From: Methanomassiliicoccales archaeon PtaU1.Bin124
Lineage (GTDB): Archaea; Thermoplasmatota; Thermoplasmata; Methanomassiliicoccales; UBA472
Assembly: GCA_002067865.1 (NCBI GenBank)
Contig: MVRC01000010.1
Span: 1-54,198, forward strand
Length of the DNA: 54,198 bases
Direction: 5' to 3'
Shown here: positions 1-9,684 of the stretch, piece by piece
How positions within the stretch are numbered: position 1 is the stretch's first letter
How the letters are laid out: the number at the start of each line of letters is the position of its first letter
The notes under the pieces: model-generated
Told to the model about the DNA's origin: nothing
The model's input: only the letters and a program-made list of their open reading frames with translations
Databases searched by the model: none
Program-made: the position numbers and the translations under genes

Positions 1-1
1 G

Positions 2-316
2 CTGATGTGCATCATCCAGAACGCGGAGAGCGGGAACGAGCGGCTCACCACCGGGGAGGTCTATGAGACCTATCGAGACGTGGCCAGGCATCTGGGGCTG
101 GTAATTTTGACCCAGCGCCGCATCACCGATCTCATCTCGGAATTGGACATGCTGGGCATCATCCATGCCAAGGTTAAGTCCTTCGGGCGCGGGGGCAGGA
201 CGAAGGAGATCGACCTGAACGTGTCTCCTCTGGACACAAGAAAGGTGTTGGAGGAGGACGACATGTTCCAGGACCTGAAGAACTACCACCCGAAGAACCA
301 GACCACATTGATCTAG
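2..316 (+). CDS. cdc6: Orc1/Cdc6 replication initiator, C-terminal fragment
   Basis: This is the 3' end of a gene that enters from the left; the reading frame is open to the window edge. About 104 residues remain and form the C-terminal winged-helix domain of archaeal Orc1/Cdc6. That domain binds origin DNA next to the AAA+ module, which is missing here. The visible pattern TTGEVYETY, then an ITDLISELDMLGII helix and a GRGGRTKEI wing, parallels the C-terminus of the second Orc1/Cdc6 at the right end (VTTGEVEKTY, ELSNIGLI, GGGRTTYI). The stop codon shares a CTAG with the stop of the opposing signal peptidase gene. The two copies are clearly different paralogues. The family call is confident; which paralogue it is cannot be told from the fragment. 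Confidence 0.85.
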   Translation: MMCIIQNAESGNERLTTGEVYETYRDVARHLGLVILTQRRITDLISELDMLGIIHAKVKSFGRGGRTKEIDLNVSPLDTRKVLEEDDMFQDLKNYHPKNQTTLI

Positions 317-1209
317 GAGCGTTTCTTCCAGAACTTCAGCCTTTCTAACCAGGCCTTCGGCTTCGCCCAGATGTCGACGCCCCTTTTCTTCATAACGGAC
401 GTCACAACGTCAAGGCTGACCGGTATGGCCACGATCAAGAAGATGCAGACGAACAGGTCGGTCCAGCTGTTGGCAGCCACCCCAGGTCCGTATGGCGTGA
501 ACTGCCCTGAAGCCCAGAGCTTCAACAGTCCGAACCATGGTAGTTCACCCCTCGCCACCCCAACCACCCAGCTATCCAGGATGGGCTCGCGGCAGATGGG
601 TGCCTGGGGATTCTGATCTATGAGATCGTTGTGGTCTCCCTTGGTGATGAACCCGTTGTGCTTGTATTTGGCCAGGTTATCGAGGGGGATCACGAGCGTC
701 TCATCCTTGTAGCCAACATGGAATATCTCCAGGTTGCCGGTCATGGACCACCATTGGCCGTCGCTCACTCCGCCATGGGACCAAAGATCGTCCGGGAAAT
801 TTGCAAGGGAAGGTGCGTCGAACGAAAGTGACGTCGCATTGTACTCGAGGTAGATGATGGCCCGATGTATGATGGGCGTATACTGGCTCGAGCCATATCT
901 CTGATAGACGACGACGTCGCCGTATTCGCCGAAAGTATTGTAACCACTGGAATAAGACGATACATATGTGCGGATGGAGGAGGTGGAAGAGACCTTCTGC
1001 ACGAGCACCATGTCGCCGGTATCGATGACGCCGATGGAGCTTTGGGTGGTCGAATGTTCCATGCTTCCCGATTCGACCACGACCAGCGGCGGCCATATGC
1101 CGCTGTACAAGAAGAGGGCCCCGATGATGATCACGACCGCGATGGCGGCGAACAATATGCTCTTCAGCTCATCGTACGCCCGTCGGAAGCGACCCTTGGG
1201 TTCGGCCAC
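313..1209 (-). CDS. Signal peptidase I, archaeal (S26B) type
   Basis: A 298-residue membrane protease that should remove signal peptides from secreted proteins on the outer face of the membrane. One membrane helix lies at about residues 18-38. It is followed by the box ESGSM, with the catalytic Ser at 49, and IIHRAI, with His115 in place of the bacterial Lys, as in the archaeal/ER Sec11-like class. The third box, KGDHND, is at 190-195. A second hydrophobic segment near residues 250-270 would place a basic tail in the cytoplasm, which is longer than many archaeal homologues. The central insert of about 60 residues between boxes is rich in Ser, Tyr and Trp. It is divergent from the dCMP deaminase gene and overlaps cdc6 by 4 nt at the 3' end. 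Confidence 0.9.
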   Translation of the reverse strand: MAEPKGRFRRAYDELKSILFAAIAVVIIIGALFLYSGIWPPLVVVESGSMEHSTTQSSIGVIDTGDMVLVQKVSSTSSIRTYVSSYSSGYNTFGEYGDVVVYQRYGSSQYTPIIHRAIIYLEYNATSLSFDAPSLANFPDDLWSHGGVSDGQWWSMTGNLEIFHVGYKDETLVIPLDNLAKYKHNGFITKGDHNDLIDQNPQAPICREPILDSWVVGVARGELPWFGLLKLWASGQFTPYGPGVAANSWTDLFVCIFLIVAIPVSLDVVTSVMKKRGVDIWAKPKAWLERLKFWKKRS

Positions 1210-1303
1210 GGCGTTAGGGAGGGCAGAATTGATAGATATAACATTTGCACCCCTCCATCAGATGAATATATTATCATGCAGCGCATCAGCCTGGTGGATT
1301 GAA

Positions 1304-1786
1304 ATGGACCGTCCGGACAACGACACATATTTCATGGCCATGGCCGAGCTCGTTTCCACCAGGTCCACCTGCCTCAGACGGAAAGTAGGGGCGGTGATCG
1401 TGAAGGAGAAACGGGTCCTCAGCACCGGGTACAATGGCGCTCCGAAAGGACTGAGGCATTGCGAGGAAGTGGGCTGCGTTCGACAAAACCAGAACATCGA
1501 GACTGGCACCCGCCACGAACTATGTCGCGGGGTCCATGCCGAGCAGAACGCGGTGGTCCAGGCAGCATATTTCGGCACGAGCATAAAGGACGCATCAATC
1601 TATACCACCTGTTTCCCGTGCGTGCTATGCACCAAGATCCTCCTCAACGCGGGCATCTCCGAGATCATCTACATGAACGATTATATCGACCCTTTGTCAA
1701 AGGAAATTCTCAACGAGACCGATATCGTCGTTAGAAAATTCGAGGAAAAGAATAGCCCATTAAACACCCTTTTTAATAAAAAATAA
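1304..1786 (+). CDS. Deoxycytidylate (dCMP) deaminase family protein
   Basis: A 160-residue zinc deaminase of the dCMP deaminase/ComEB family, which converts dCMP to dUMP for thymidylate synthesis. The zinc site is visible: HAE with His78 and proton-shuttling Glu80, and PCVLC with Cys106 and Cys109. The segment TGYNGAPKG at 41-49 and the Cys-rich loop RHCEEVGC are typical of the dCMP branch rather than cytidine deaminase. The open frame extends back to 968, but that part is antisense to the signal peptidase gene. ATG 1304 is preceded by a GGTGG-like site and starts at the family's normal N-terminus, so I chose it. The 3' end runs into a T-rich tract (CCTTTTTAAT) that may terminate transcription. 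Confidence 0.88.
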   Translation: MDRPDNDTYFMAMAELVSTRSTCLRRKVGAVIVKEKRVLSTGYNGAPKGLRHCEEVGCVRQNQNIETGTRHELCRGVHAEQNAVVQAAYFGTSIKDASIYTTCFPCVLCTKILLNAGISEIIYMNDYIDPLSKEILNETDIVVRKFEEKNSPLNTLFNKK

Positions 1787-1928
1787 TTAATGAAAATGGT
1801 CCCGCGCAATTCTTATAAGGCATACTTATTGTGCGATGCTGGCTTTGGAATTTGATTACCGATAGGAATCATCATAGAAACGTCATGTCAATCGTTTATT
1901 CGAGGTCAGCGTGTCAAGGTTTAGCAAA

Positions 1929-1952
1929 TGGTTAAATAATGTAAATTAATTC
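1929..1952 (+). promoter_or_regulatory. Candidate promoter of the ATP synthase operon
   Basis: An AT-rich block with a TATA-like GTTAAATAAT at 1931-1940 lies about 45 bp before the GTG of the first ATPase gene, in a 193-bp non-coding gap. A second TATA-like run (TTCTTATAAGG, about 1810-1820) lies further up. Both are assigned by eye. The leader then carries a GGGAGAGG ribosome site just before the GTG. Confidence 0.35.
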
Positions 1953-1979
1953 GGAGGCGCAATCAGCGGGGAGAGGCCT

Positions 1980-2300
1980 GTGACTAGGGCTGACACACTT
2001 CTACAGATCAAGGACGCCGAATCAAAGGCGGCCCAAATCGTCAAGGATGCTCAGGAAAAGCAGAGGGCCATCGTTGCCAATGCGAGGCGCGACGCCGTCA
2101 AGAGGATCCAGGACGCCGAGGTTAAGATGCGCGAGGAGAACGACCGTGCCTTCAACAGCGAGAGGGCCAAGGTCACCAGCACAAAGACTGAGCTGATAAA
2201 CAAGGGCGCCGAAGAGGCCAGGCTCGTCAAGTCCGGTTCCGCTTCCAAGAAGGCGGCCGTCCGTGCTCACCTGAAGGATGCGTTCGAAAAGTCCCTCTGA
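1980..2300 (+). CDS. ahaH: A-type ATP synthase subunit H
   Basis: A 106-residue, highly charged, almost entirely helical protein with the long Ala/Lys/Glu coiled-coil pattern of the peripheral-stalk subunit H (AhaH, equivalent to V-ATPase G). It pairs with subunit E to form the stator that holds the catalytic head against the membrane sector. The start is a GTG with a GGGAGAGG ribosome site a few bases upstream. It is the first gene of the H-I-K-E-C-F-A-B-D operon and lies 9 nt before subunit I. Sequence conservation in this subunit is low, so the call rests on length, composition and position. Confidence 0.85.
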   Translation: MTRADTLLQIKDAESKAAQIVKDAQEKQRAIVANARRDAVKRIQDAEVKMREENDRAFNSERAKVTSTKTELINKGAEEARLVKSGSASKKAAVRAHLKDAFEKSL

Positions 2301-2309
2301 GGTCTGAAA

Positions 2310-4367
2310 ATGCTGATGCCAGAGAAGATGAACCGCGTTTTGATCGTCGGTTCAAAGGAGAACATGAAGAAAACAATCGATGTTCTCTATCAGACCGAGG
2401 CCATACACCTAGTCGATTTCCCTGCAGAGGAGCAGGGCTTCACCCTCGGCCAACCGCTGACTGAAGCATCAGAGGCCTCCCAGAAGCTTCTGAAGTTGCG
2501 CGCGCTCGAAAAGGACATGGAGCTCACAGAGGACGGCTGCGACATGAAGGTCGTGGACGCCTGCAAGCTTCGCTCCGAATGCGACCAGAACATTAAAGAG
2601 CTCGATTCCAAGCTGAGCGTAGTGGTGGAAAAGAGGGTTCAGGCCCAGACCCGGCTCAGTGACATTCAGAACGACAGGAAGGCCTTGGAGCCGTTCCTGG
2701 CGATCGACATTCCTATCGACCTTTACAAGGGATACAATACCCTGGGCGTTTCATCCGGTTATGTCAAGTCCGACCCTAGCGCCCAAGTGCGCCAAGCATC
2801 GGCAGACGCCGAGGTGTTCGCATCCAAGGACGGCAAGTTTATCGCGGCCTTCTATCCGAAGAAGGATGCGGCCGAGGTCGTCAAGGCGCTCATGCAGAAC
2901 GGGTTCGTGGAGGTCCCCGCCCCAAATGGCACCGGACTTCCGGCTGCCCGCATGAAGCAGCTGGACGATGAGACGGTCTCCCTGGAAAAGACCATGGAGG
3001 AGACCTCGAAGACATTGGAGGAGCTCAGGAAGGACTACGGTTGTGCCGTTAACGCCACCGATGAACAGCTCGCCATCGAGGTCCAGGTCGCCGAAACGCC
3101 TCTCCGCTTCGGAGCCACTCAGCACGCGTTCATCATTGACGGCTGGGTCCCTGAGAGCGATTATGAGGCACTGAGGAGCAAGATCGAGACGGAGACCGCC
3201 GGCAAGGTCAACATCGAGGTGCTTGAGACCGCTACGAGGCACGAGAGCCACGAGCATGACACGCAGCACATCGAACTGGTCGACTATGGCCAGAAGGACG
3301 TCGCCCCGACCAAGCAGGCCAACGGCAAGACCGTCCGCAAGTTCGAGTACTTGACGGAGATGCTCTCCACCCCCAAGTACAACGAGATCGACCCCACGGT
3401 CATTCTCGCATTGACATTCCCTCTGTTCTTTGGACTGATGATCGGTGACATGGGATACGGCATAGCGTTCGCATCCCTCGGAGCGCTCGGTCTGTCCAAG
3501 TGCAAGAGCCCGGAGTGGCGCACCATCGCCACCATGCTGTTCTTCGGCGGTCTATGGGCCACTTTCTTCGGCTTCGTCCTGTTCGGCGAGGCTCTGGGAA
3601 TGCACTTCGGGCCGGTCTGGGAAGGCGGAGCTACAGCTGCGGCCTATCCGTACGGTAACGAGCTCACGTGGTCCTATATATTCCACTATAACTTGCCGCA
3701 CATCGGCATCTTCAGCAAGCTGGTAGATGTCAAGATGTTGCTGTTCATCTCCATGATGATCGGGTTCGTCCACCTCGCATTGGGGTTCGGCCTGGGATTC
3801 TACAACAAGTCCGTGCGCTTCGGTCTGAAGCACGCGGTCATGGAGAAGTTCAGCTGGATCATGATCCTGGTGGGCGGTTGGTTCATGTTGATCTGGCTCA
3901 TCGATGTCCTCATCCAGCCGATCGCCTGGATGGGATTCCCTCTCCTTCAGTACTATATCTACATCGCCCTGGCATTGATATTGCCAGGAACGATCATGGC
4001 ATATCTGGGGGAGGGAGGCGGCGCCATATTGGAGCTGCCGGGCCTGATGAGCAATGTGCTGTCTTACACCCGTTTGACGGCCATAGCGATGTCGAAGGCT
4101 GGTCTGGCGTTGGCATTCAACACCTTGGCCTTCAGCATCATCATCGATGTATCAGGGACCGTTGACCCGGTCATGGCGATCATAGCAATGGTGGTGTTCG
4201 TCGTAGGGCAGCTGATGGTGTTCATCCTGGGGATCATATCCGCAGGCCTGCACGCTGTCAGGTTGCATTACGTTGAACTATTCCAGAAGTTCTACGAGGG
4301 CGGCGGTTCGAAGTTCGACCCGTTGCGCATCGTAAGAAAGTGGACGAGCGAAAAAGCAGGTGAGTAA
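2310..4367 (+). CDS. atpI: A-type ATP synthase subunit I (a subunit)
   Basis: A 685-residue membrane subunit that carries the two ion half-channels against the rotating c-ring. The first 360 residues or so are soluble and coiled-coil rich and contact the peripheral stalks. The remainder contains about seven or eight hydrophobic helices. The essential arginine is visible in LSYTRLTAIAMS (Arg588), preceded by a Gly/Glu-rich segment around GEGGGAILE. The length is normal for archaeal subunit I. The start at 2310 has a GAGGT site 5 nt upstream; Met3 is an alternative. It is followed after 2 nt by the proteolipid gene, so the two are probably translated together. Confidence 0.95.
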   Translation: MLMPEKMNRVLIVGSKENMKKTIDVLYQTEAIHLVDFPAEEQGFTLGQPLTEASEASQKLLKLRALEKDMELTEDGCDMKVVDACKLRSECDQNIKELDSKLSVVVEKRVQAQTRLSDIQNDRKALEPFLAIDIPIDLYKGYNTLGVSSGYVKSDPSAQVRQASADAEVFASKDGKFIAAFYPKKDAAEVVKALMQNGFVEVPAPNGTGLPAARMKQLDDETVSLEKTMEETSKTLEELRKDYGCAVNATDEQLAIEVQVAETPLRFGATQHAFIIDGWVPESDYEALRSKIETETAGKVNIEVLETATRHESHEHDTQHIELVDYGQKDVAPTKQANGKTVRKFEYLTEMLSTPKYNEIDPTVILALTFPLFFGLMIGDMGYGIAFASLGALGLSKCKSPEWRTIATMLFFGGLWATFFGFVLFGEALGMHFGPVWEGGATAAAYPYGNELTWSYIFHYNLPHIGIFSKLVDVKMLLFISMMIGFVHLALGFGLGFYNKSVRFGLKHAVMEKFSWIMILVGGWFMLIWLIDVLIQPIAWMGFPLLQYYIYIALALILPGTIMAYLGEGGGAILELPGLMSNVLSYTRLTAIAMSKAGLALAFNTLAFSIIIDVSGTVDPVMAIIAMVVFVVGQLMVFILGIISAGLHAVRLHYVELFQKFYEGGGSKFDPLRIVRKWTSEKAGE

Positions 4368-4369
4368 AA

Positions 4370-4591
4370 ATGGCAGACATGGGATTGATAGCAATCGGAG
4401 CGGGAATAGCAGTCGGTTTGAGCGGACTGGCCTCTGGTGTCGCCGAGGCCGGCATCGGTGCCGCCGCGGTTGGGGCCATGGCCGAGAACGAGAAGCTCTT
4501 CGGTAAGGGCCTTATCCTGACCGTTATCCCCGAGACCATCGTCATCTTTGGACTGGTCATCTCCGTTCTGCTCTGGATCAAGATGGAGTAA
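4370..4591 (+). CDS. atpK: A-type ATP synthase subunit K (proteolipid c)
   Basis: A 73-residue two-helix hairpin, the single-copy form of the rotor ring proteolipid. Helix 1 is Gly/Ala-rich and spans about residues 5-37. The polar loop is ENEKLFGKG, and helix 2 carries the ion-binding glutamate in VIPETIVIF (Glu55). A second acidic residue, Glu26, sits toward the end of helix 1. Whether the ring uses H+ or Na+ cannot be settled by eye. There is no duplication of the hairpin, unlike the large proteolipids of some methanogens. A GGTGAG ribosome site precedes the ATG. Confidence 0.95.
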   Translation: MADMGLIAIGAGIAVGLSGLASGVAEAGIGAAAVGAMAENEKLFGKGLILTVIPETIVIFGLVISVLLWIKME

Positions 4592-4626
4592 GCGCGGGGC
4601 ATACCGCATAAGCAAGAGGCCGTTCC

Positions 4627-5181
4627 ATGGCATTGGATAACGTAGTTGGACAAATCCTGGACAGCGCCAACAAGGACGCTGACAAGCTGATCCAGGAAGC
4701 GGAGAAGGAGAAGGCAGCCATCCTTAATCAGGCCGACGATAGCATCGCTGCGAAGAAGAAGGCCCAGGATAAGGAGCAGGAGGTCGCTCTGGTCCGTTTG
4801 AAACAACAGGAGCTATCCAGTGCCGAGCTGGAGGCGAAGAGGATCGTTCTGAACGCCAAGAAGGAAGTGCTGGACGAGACCTTCCGCGAGACCTTGAAAG
4901 AGCTCAACGCCATGCCGGCGTCAGAGAAGTCCAAGGTCTATGCGAAGATCATCGCCAAGTCCCAGTCCGTCATCATCAACCCGAAGGTCTATTGCCCGAA
5001 GGGAGATGGCAGCCTGGTGCAAGCCACTGGTGTCAGGACGGTCATCGAGAAGGATATGGAGCCAGGACTCATCCTCGAGAGCGATGACGGCTCGATCAGT
5101 CTCGATTACCGCTTCAAGACCATCTTGGAAGGCGTCTGGGAAAAGGAACTGAAGAACATATCGAACGTCTTGTTCGGGTGA
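4627..5181 (+). CDS. atpE: A-type ATP synthase subunit E
   Basis: A 184-residue peripheral-stalk subunit. Residues 1-80 are a charged coiled coil (DADKLIQEAEKEKAA and similar repeats) that should pair with subunit H. The C-terminal half is a mixed alpha/beta head with the family-like ending GSISLDYRFKTILE that docks on subunit B. Length and position between K and C are standard. The gap to the next gene is only 4 nt. Confidence 0.92.
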   Translation: MALDNVVGQILDSANKDADKLIQEAEKEKAAILNQADDSIAAKKKAQDKEQEVALVRLKQQELSSAELEAKRIVLNAKKEVLDETFRETLKELNAMPASEKSKVYAKIIAKSQSVIINPKVYCPKGDGSLVQATGVRTVIEKDMEPGLILESDDGSISLDYRFKTILEGVWEKELKNISNVLFG

Positions 5182-5185
5182 ACCA

Positions 5186-6250
5186 ATGGTACGACTATGG
5201 GGTAGGGACAAAGGGAATTTTCCGTACGCCTGCGCCAGGGTGAAGGCTAAGAAGAGCTTGCTCCTCACAAAGGACAACTACCCCAAACTGCTCATGATGG
5301 ACCTGAACGAGATCGGTAGGTTCCTCGGCGAGACGCAGTACAAGGTGGAGATGGCGGAGCTTGGCGCCAAATACGAGGGCGTCAACCTCATCGAGCTCGG
5401 CACGGCCCGGAACTTGGCCAGGGTGAACAGGCAGATCCTTCAGTTCTGTACTGGAGAGCTGCATGAGACCGTGGCCAAATATCTGGGCAGGTGGGATTAT
5501 TGGAACATCAAGACCATCCTCAGGGGCAAGTTCTCCGGAGCTACCGTGGAGGAGGTCCAGGAAGAGCTGGTGGCATCGGGCAACCTATCCGAGGAGTACC
5601 TGCTCTATCTCTACACGCTGGATAACATCTCCGACATTCTGGAGGATGTCCGCAGGAAGGCGGGCGTTTCCCTGCCCGAGGAGATCAAGGCAGCGTTCGA
5701 AGCGAACGGGACATTGGGCCCGATCGAAGACTATCTGGACAAGCTGTACTACCAGAACCTCATCGCACAGCTGGAGAAGGGATCCAGGGCCGACAAGACC
5801 CTCTTGACCTTCGTGAAGAAGGAGGTCGACACCGTCAACCTCCTCACCCTGCTGAAGCTGAAGAGGGACAAGGTCCAGGTGGACAAGGCCGGCGTCTACT
5901 TCATCGAGGGCGGACAGGAGCTGCCCGTGAAGGAACTGATGCGCCTGGCAGGAATGGAGAACCTGGAGCAGACCGCCAACGAGCTTTCCAAGCTGTCCTT
6001 CTATGAGTCGATCAAGGAGGACCTGCAGAAATCCGTGGCGAACAACTCCCTGACGGACGTAGGCCTGTCGGTGAGGCGTTATCTGGCCAGGCAGGCGGAG
6101 CGGTTCGGGCACGTCTATCCGATGTCCGTGCTGCCCATCGTTGACTACATGGTCAGGAAGAAGAACGAGGTCGACAACATCCGTGTGATCGCTCGCGGCA
6201 AGCAGAGCGGCCTGGACGTCGACCAGATAAAGAAACTGCTGGTGGTGTGA
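5186..6250 (+). CDS. atpC: A-type ATP synthase subunit C (V-ATPase d homologue)
   Basis: A 354-residue, mostly helical, soluble protein of the archaeal C / V-ATPase d family. It forms the funnel that couples the central stalk to the proteolipid ring. Three similar helical bundles are expected, and repeated phrases such as YLGRWDYWNIKTILRGK and LLTLLKLKRDK fit the family's conserved Trp/Asn-Ile-Lys motifs. It overlaps nothing and sits 4 nt after atpE and 1 nt before atpF. The N-terminus (WGRDKGNFPYACARVKAKKS) matches the usual family start. Confidence 0.93.
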   Translation: MVRLWGRDKGNFPYACARVKAKKSLLLTKDNYPKLLMMDLNEIGRFLGETQYKVEMAELGAKYEGVNLIELGTARNLARVNRQILQFCTGELHETVAKYLGRWDYWNIKTILRGKFSGATVEEVQEELVASGNLSEEYLLYLYTLDNISDILEDVRRKAGVSLPEEIKAAFEANGTLGPIEDYLDKLYYQNLIAQLEKGSRADKTLLTFVKKEVDTVNLLTLLKLKRDKVQVDKAGVYFIEGGQELPVKELMRLAGMENLEQTANELSKLSFYESIKEDLQKSVANNSLTDVGLSVRRYLARQAERFGHVYPMSVLPIVDYMVRKKNEVDNIRVIARGKQSGLDVDQIKKLLVV

Positions 6251-6251
6251 G

Positions 6252-6548
6252 ATGGACATTGCGGTCCTAGGCAGCGAGGAGTTCGTGGTGGGCTTCCGCC
6301 TCGGAGGAGTGAAGCGCACATACGTTACGAAGCCAGAGCAATATGAGCACAAGATCCAGGAGCTCATCGCCGATCAGACCATCGGCGTTCTGGCGATCGA
6401 TTCTGATGACATTGACAAACTGAGCCCGACGGCCAGGAAGAAGGTGATGGAGAGCATCGCCCCTGTCGTCGTCATGATAGGGAAGAAGGAAGGCGACCTC
6501 CGCGAGAAGGTCAAGAGAGCGATTGGCGTTGATTTGTATAAAACTTAG
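6252..6548 (+). CDS. atpF: A-type ATP synthase subunit F
   Basis: A 98-residue central-stalk subunit with a CheY-like Rossmann fold. It begins with the family signature IAVLGSEEFVVGFRLGG and ends in a basic helix (LREKVKRAIG) that inserts along subunit D. Subunit F modulates ATPase activity through this helix. The gene is 1 nt after atpC and 10 nt before atpA. Confidence 0.93.
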   Translation: MDIAVLGSEEFVVGFRLGGVKRTYVTKPEQYEHKIQELIADQTIGVLAIDSDDIDKLSPTARKKVMESIAPVVVMIGKKEGDLREKVKRAIGVDLYKT

Positions 6549-6558
6549 AGGGGTTTAA

Positions 6559-8292
6559 ATGGCGAACGAAGGCAAGATCTACAGAGTTGCTGGTCCTGTC
6601 GTGACTGCAACGGGGATTTCCCCAAGGATGTACGATGTCATCCTCGTCGGCAAGGAACAGTTGATGGGTGAGGTCATCAAGATCGTTGGTGACAAGACCG
6701 TCATCCAGGTATACGAGGATACCTCGGGCGTGGCCCCGGGCGAGAAGGTCGTCAACACTGGGCAGCCCCTCGTCGCGGAATTGGGACCGGGCCTGCTGGG
6801 AAGCGTCTATGATGGAATCCAGAGGCCGCTGCCTGACCTGATGAAGGTCATGGGCGACTTCATCAAGCGCGGAGTTTCCGCTCCGGGCTTGGACCGCAAG
6901 GCCAAGTGGCCGTTCACCCCCGTGGTAAAGAAGGGCGACACCGTCGTCCCTGGACAGATCATCGGTACCGTACCCGAGAGGTCCATCCTGCACAAGATCA
7001 TCGTGCCGCCTGGCGTCTCCGGTGTCATCGATGACATCAAGTCCGGTGAGTTCACTGTTACTGACACCATTGCCACCATCAGCGGCAAGCCGGTGCAGAT
7101 GATGCAGAAGTGGCCGGTCCGTTTCGGCCGCCCCTTCTCCAAGAAGATGGCCCCGGACGAGCCGCTCATCACTGGGCAGCGCATCCTGGACGCCCTGTTC
7201 CCGCTCACCAAGGGCGGTACTGGCGCCATCCCCGGTGCGTTCGGTACCGGCAAGACCGTCACCCAGCAGCAGCTGGCCAAGTGGTCCGATGCCGAGATCG
7301 TGGTCTACATCGGCTGCGGCGAGCGCGGCAACGAGATGACCGAAGTGCTTACGACCTTCCCGGAGCTGGAGGACCCCAAGACCGGCAAGCCCCTGATGGG
7401 CAGGACCGTTCTTATCGCCAACACCTCCAACATGCCAGTGGCGGCCCGTGAGGCTTCCGTCTACACCGGAATGACCATTGCAGAGTACTACCGTGACATG
7501 GGATACAACGTCTCCCTGATGGCCGACTCCACCTCCAGGTGGGCAGAGGCCATGCGTGAGATATCCTCCCGTCTGGAAGAGATGCCTGGTGAAGAGGGAT
7601 ACCCCGCTTACCTGTCCGCTCGTCTGAGCGAGTTCTACGAGCGTGCCGGCCGCGTCGAGCTGCCGGACAAGAGCCTAGGTTCCATCTCTGTCGTCGGCGC
7701 GGTCTCCCCGCCCGGCGGTGACCTGTCCGAGCCGGTCACGCAGAACACCCTGCGCATCGTCCGTGTCTTCTGGGCACTGGACTCCAAGCTCCGTGAGAGG
7801 AGGCACTTCCCAGCCATCAACTGGCTTACCTCGTACTCTCTGTACTCTGGTGGCCTGGACAACTGGTACAAGAAGAACGTGGCCGAGGACTTCCCCGAGT
7901 TGCGCAACTGGACCATGGGCCTACTGCAGAAGGAGGCCGAGCTCCAGGAGATCGTGCAGCTGGTCGGTTCCGACGCCCTGCCCGAGGAGCAGAAGCTGAC
8001 CCTTGAGGTGTCTAGGATGGTCCGTGAGATCTTCCTGCAGCAGAACGCCTACCACAAGGTGGATACCTATTCCCCCTTGTCCAGGCAGTACAACTACCTC
8101 AAGATCATCAAGATGTTCAACGACTATGCGCAGAAGGCCCTGGAGGGCGATGTGTCTGTCGACACCATCTCCAAGATGAAGGTCCGTGCGACCCTGCAGT
8201 CCTCCAAGCTCGAGGAGAACGTCGACCAGATCCTGGCCGACATCCTCAACGGTGGCCTTGCGAAAGAGTTCGAGACCCTGGGGGCGAAGTAA
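6559..8292 (+). CDS. atpA: A-type ATP synthase catalytic subunit A
   Basis: A 577-residue catalytic subunit that hydrolyses or makes ATP at the A/B interface. Domain order is a beta-barrel (1-75), the bulge/non-homologous region (about 110-185), the nucleotide-binding domain and a C-terminal helical bundle. The P-loop reads GAFGTGKT at 226-233; the common archaeal form is GPFGSGKT, so two positions differ. The catalytic Glu lies in the GCGERGNEM stretch, and [12 protein letters not shown] and [11 protein letters not shown] are family motifs. No intein is present, although this gene hosts one in some Thermoplasmata. It ends directly at the ATG of atpB. Confidence 0.97.
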   Translation: MANEGKIYRVAGPVVTATGISPRMYDVILVGKEQLMGEVIKIVGDKTVIQVYEDTSGVAPGEKVVNTGQPLVAELGPGLLGSVYDGIQRPLPDLMKVMGDFIKRGVSAPGLDRKAKWPFTPVVKKGDTVVPGQIIGTVPERSILHKIIVPPGVSGVIDDIKSGEFTVTDTIATISGKPVQMMQKWPVRFGRPFSKKMAPDEPLITGQRILDALFPLTKGGTGAIPGAFGTGKTVTQQQLAKWSDAEIVVYIGCGERGNEMTEVLTTFPELEDPKTGKPLMGRTVLIANTSNMPVAAREASVYTGMTIAEYYRDMGYNVSLMADSTSRWAEAMREISSRLEEMPGEEGYPAYLSARLSEFYERAGRVELPDKSLGSISVVGAVSPPGGDLSEPVTQNTLRIVRVFWALDSKLRERRHFPAINWLTSYSLYSGGLDNWYKKNVAEDFPELRNWTMGLLQKEAELQEIVQLVGSDALPEEQKLTLEVSRMVREIFLQQNAYHKVDTYSPLSRQYNYLKIIKMFNDYAQKALEGDVSVDTISKMKVRATLQSSKLEENVDQILADILNGGLAKEFETLGAK

Positions 8293-9675
8293 ATGACTAC
8301 CAAGGAGTACAGAACGATCTCTCAGATCGCCGGTCCGCTGGTCTTCGTGCAGAAGACCGAGCCGGTAGCCTATAACGAGCTCGCGGTCGTCCGCCTCCCG
8401 GATGGTTCCGAGAGGAAGGGACAGGTGCTCGACTCGTCCGACGACGTCGTGGTCATCCAGATGTTCGAAGGCACTGCCGGTATCGAGAAGGCATCCGGCG
8501 CCCGCTTCCTGGGCGAGACCATGAAGATGCCGGTGTCCCGCGACATGCTGGGCCGCATCCTATCCGGTTCCGGTGAGCCCCTCGACGGTGGCCCCCAGAT
8601 CATCCCGGAGCAGCGCCTGGACATCAACGGTGCAGCTATCAACCCGTGGGCCCGCGACTCTCCGTCCGAGTTCATCCAGACCGGTATCTCCACCATTGAC
8701 GGAATGAACACCCTGGTCCGTGGCCAGAAACTTCCGATCTTCTCTGGTTCCGGTCTGCCGCACAACGAGATCGCTCTGCAGATCGCACGTCAGGCAAAGG
8801 TGCTTGGCGCTCAGGAAGAGTTCGCAGTGGTGTTCGCGGCCATGGGTATCACCAACGAAGAGGCCGGTTACTTCATGAAGGACTTCGAGCGCACCGGTGC
8901 GCTGAAGAAGGCCGTCGTGTTCATGAACCTGGCCGACGACCCGGCCATCGAGCGTATCATCACGCCCCGTCTGGCACTGACCACCGCCGAGTACCTCGCC
9001 TACGAGCTGGGATACCACGTGCTGGTCATTCTGACCGATATCACCAACTACTGCGAGGCGCTGCGTCAGATCGGCGCCGCCCGTGAAGAGGTGCCTGGCC
9101 GCCGTGGCTACCCAGGGTACATGTACACCGACCTGGCGAACCTGTACGAGCGTGCAGGGAGGATCAAGGGCAAGAAGGGTTCCATCACCCAGATCCCGAT
9201 CCTGTCCATGCCCGGCGACGACATCACCCACCCCATCGCCGACCTTACCGGTTATATCACCGAGGGCCAGCTGGTGGCAAAGCGTGAGCTGGTCCGTGCC
9301 GGCATCTACCCGCCCATCGATGTTTCGACCTCTCTGTCCCGGTTGATGAACGAGGGTATCGGAAAGGGGAAGACCCGTGAGGACCACAAGGCCGTGTCCG
9401 ACCAGTGCTACGCCGCATATGCGGAAGGCAAGGACCTGCGCGGATTGGTCGCCATCGTCGGTAAGGACGCCCTGTCCGAGAGGGACCGGAAGTTCCTGGA
9501 CTTCGCCGACCTGTTCGAGAAGCGCATCGTCAAGCAGGGACGTGACGAGGACCGCGACATCGAGACCACGCTCAACCTCTGCTGGGAGATCTTGGCCAAC
9601 CTGGACGAGAGCTCTCTGACGCGTATCGACCGCAAGTACATCGAGAAGTACCACCCGAAGTACAAGAAAGCGTAA
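8293..9675 (+). CDS. atpB: A-type ATP synthase subunit B
   Basis: A 460-residue non-catalytic partner of subunit A. It begins with the V/A-type N-terminal barrel ([14 protein letters not shown]) and contains the degenerate P-loop region [20 protein letters not shown], which has no functional GxxxxGKT. Other family markers are ANYLERAGR-like [11 protein letters not shown] and the [19 protein letters not shown] stretch. TAA of atpA and ATG of atpB are immediately adjacent, implying translational coupling and matched expression. Confidence 0.97.
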   Translation: MTTKEYRTISQIAGPLVFVQKTEPVAYNELAVVRLPDGSERKGQVLDSSDDVVVIQMFEGTAGIEKASGARFLGETMKMPVSRDMLGRILSGSGEPLDGGPQIIPEQRLDINGAAINPWARDSPSEFIQTGISTIDGMNTLVRGQKLPIFSGSGLPHNEIALQIARQAKVLGAQEEFAVVFAAMGITNEEAGYFMKDFERTGALKKAVVFMNLADDPAIERIITPRLALTTAEYLAYELGYHVLVILTDITNYCEALRQIGAAREEVPGRRGYPGYMYTDLANLYERAGRIKGKKGSITQIPILSMPGDDITHPIADLTGYITEGQLVAKRELVRAGIYPPIDVSTSLSRLMNEGIGKGKTREDHKAVSDQCYAAYAEGKDLRGLVAIVGKDALSERDRKFLDFADLFEKRIVKQGRDEDRDIETTLNLCWEILANLDESSLTRIDRKYIEKYHPKYKKA

Positions 9676-9684
9676 GGTGGACCA

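Noticed and set aside
968-1303. N-terminal extension of the dCMP deaminase frame
   Set aside because: It lies antisense to the signal peptidase gene and does not resemble the deaminase family; ATG 1304 with a ribosome-like site fits the family length.
6559-8292. Intein in atpA
   Set aside because: Some Thermoplasmata carry one at the P-loop, but the 577-residue length and continuous GAFGTGKT show none here.
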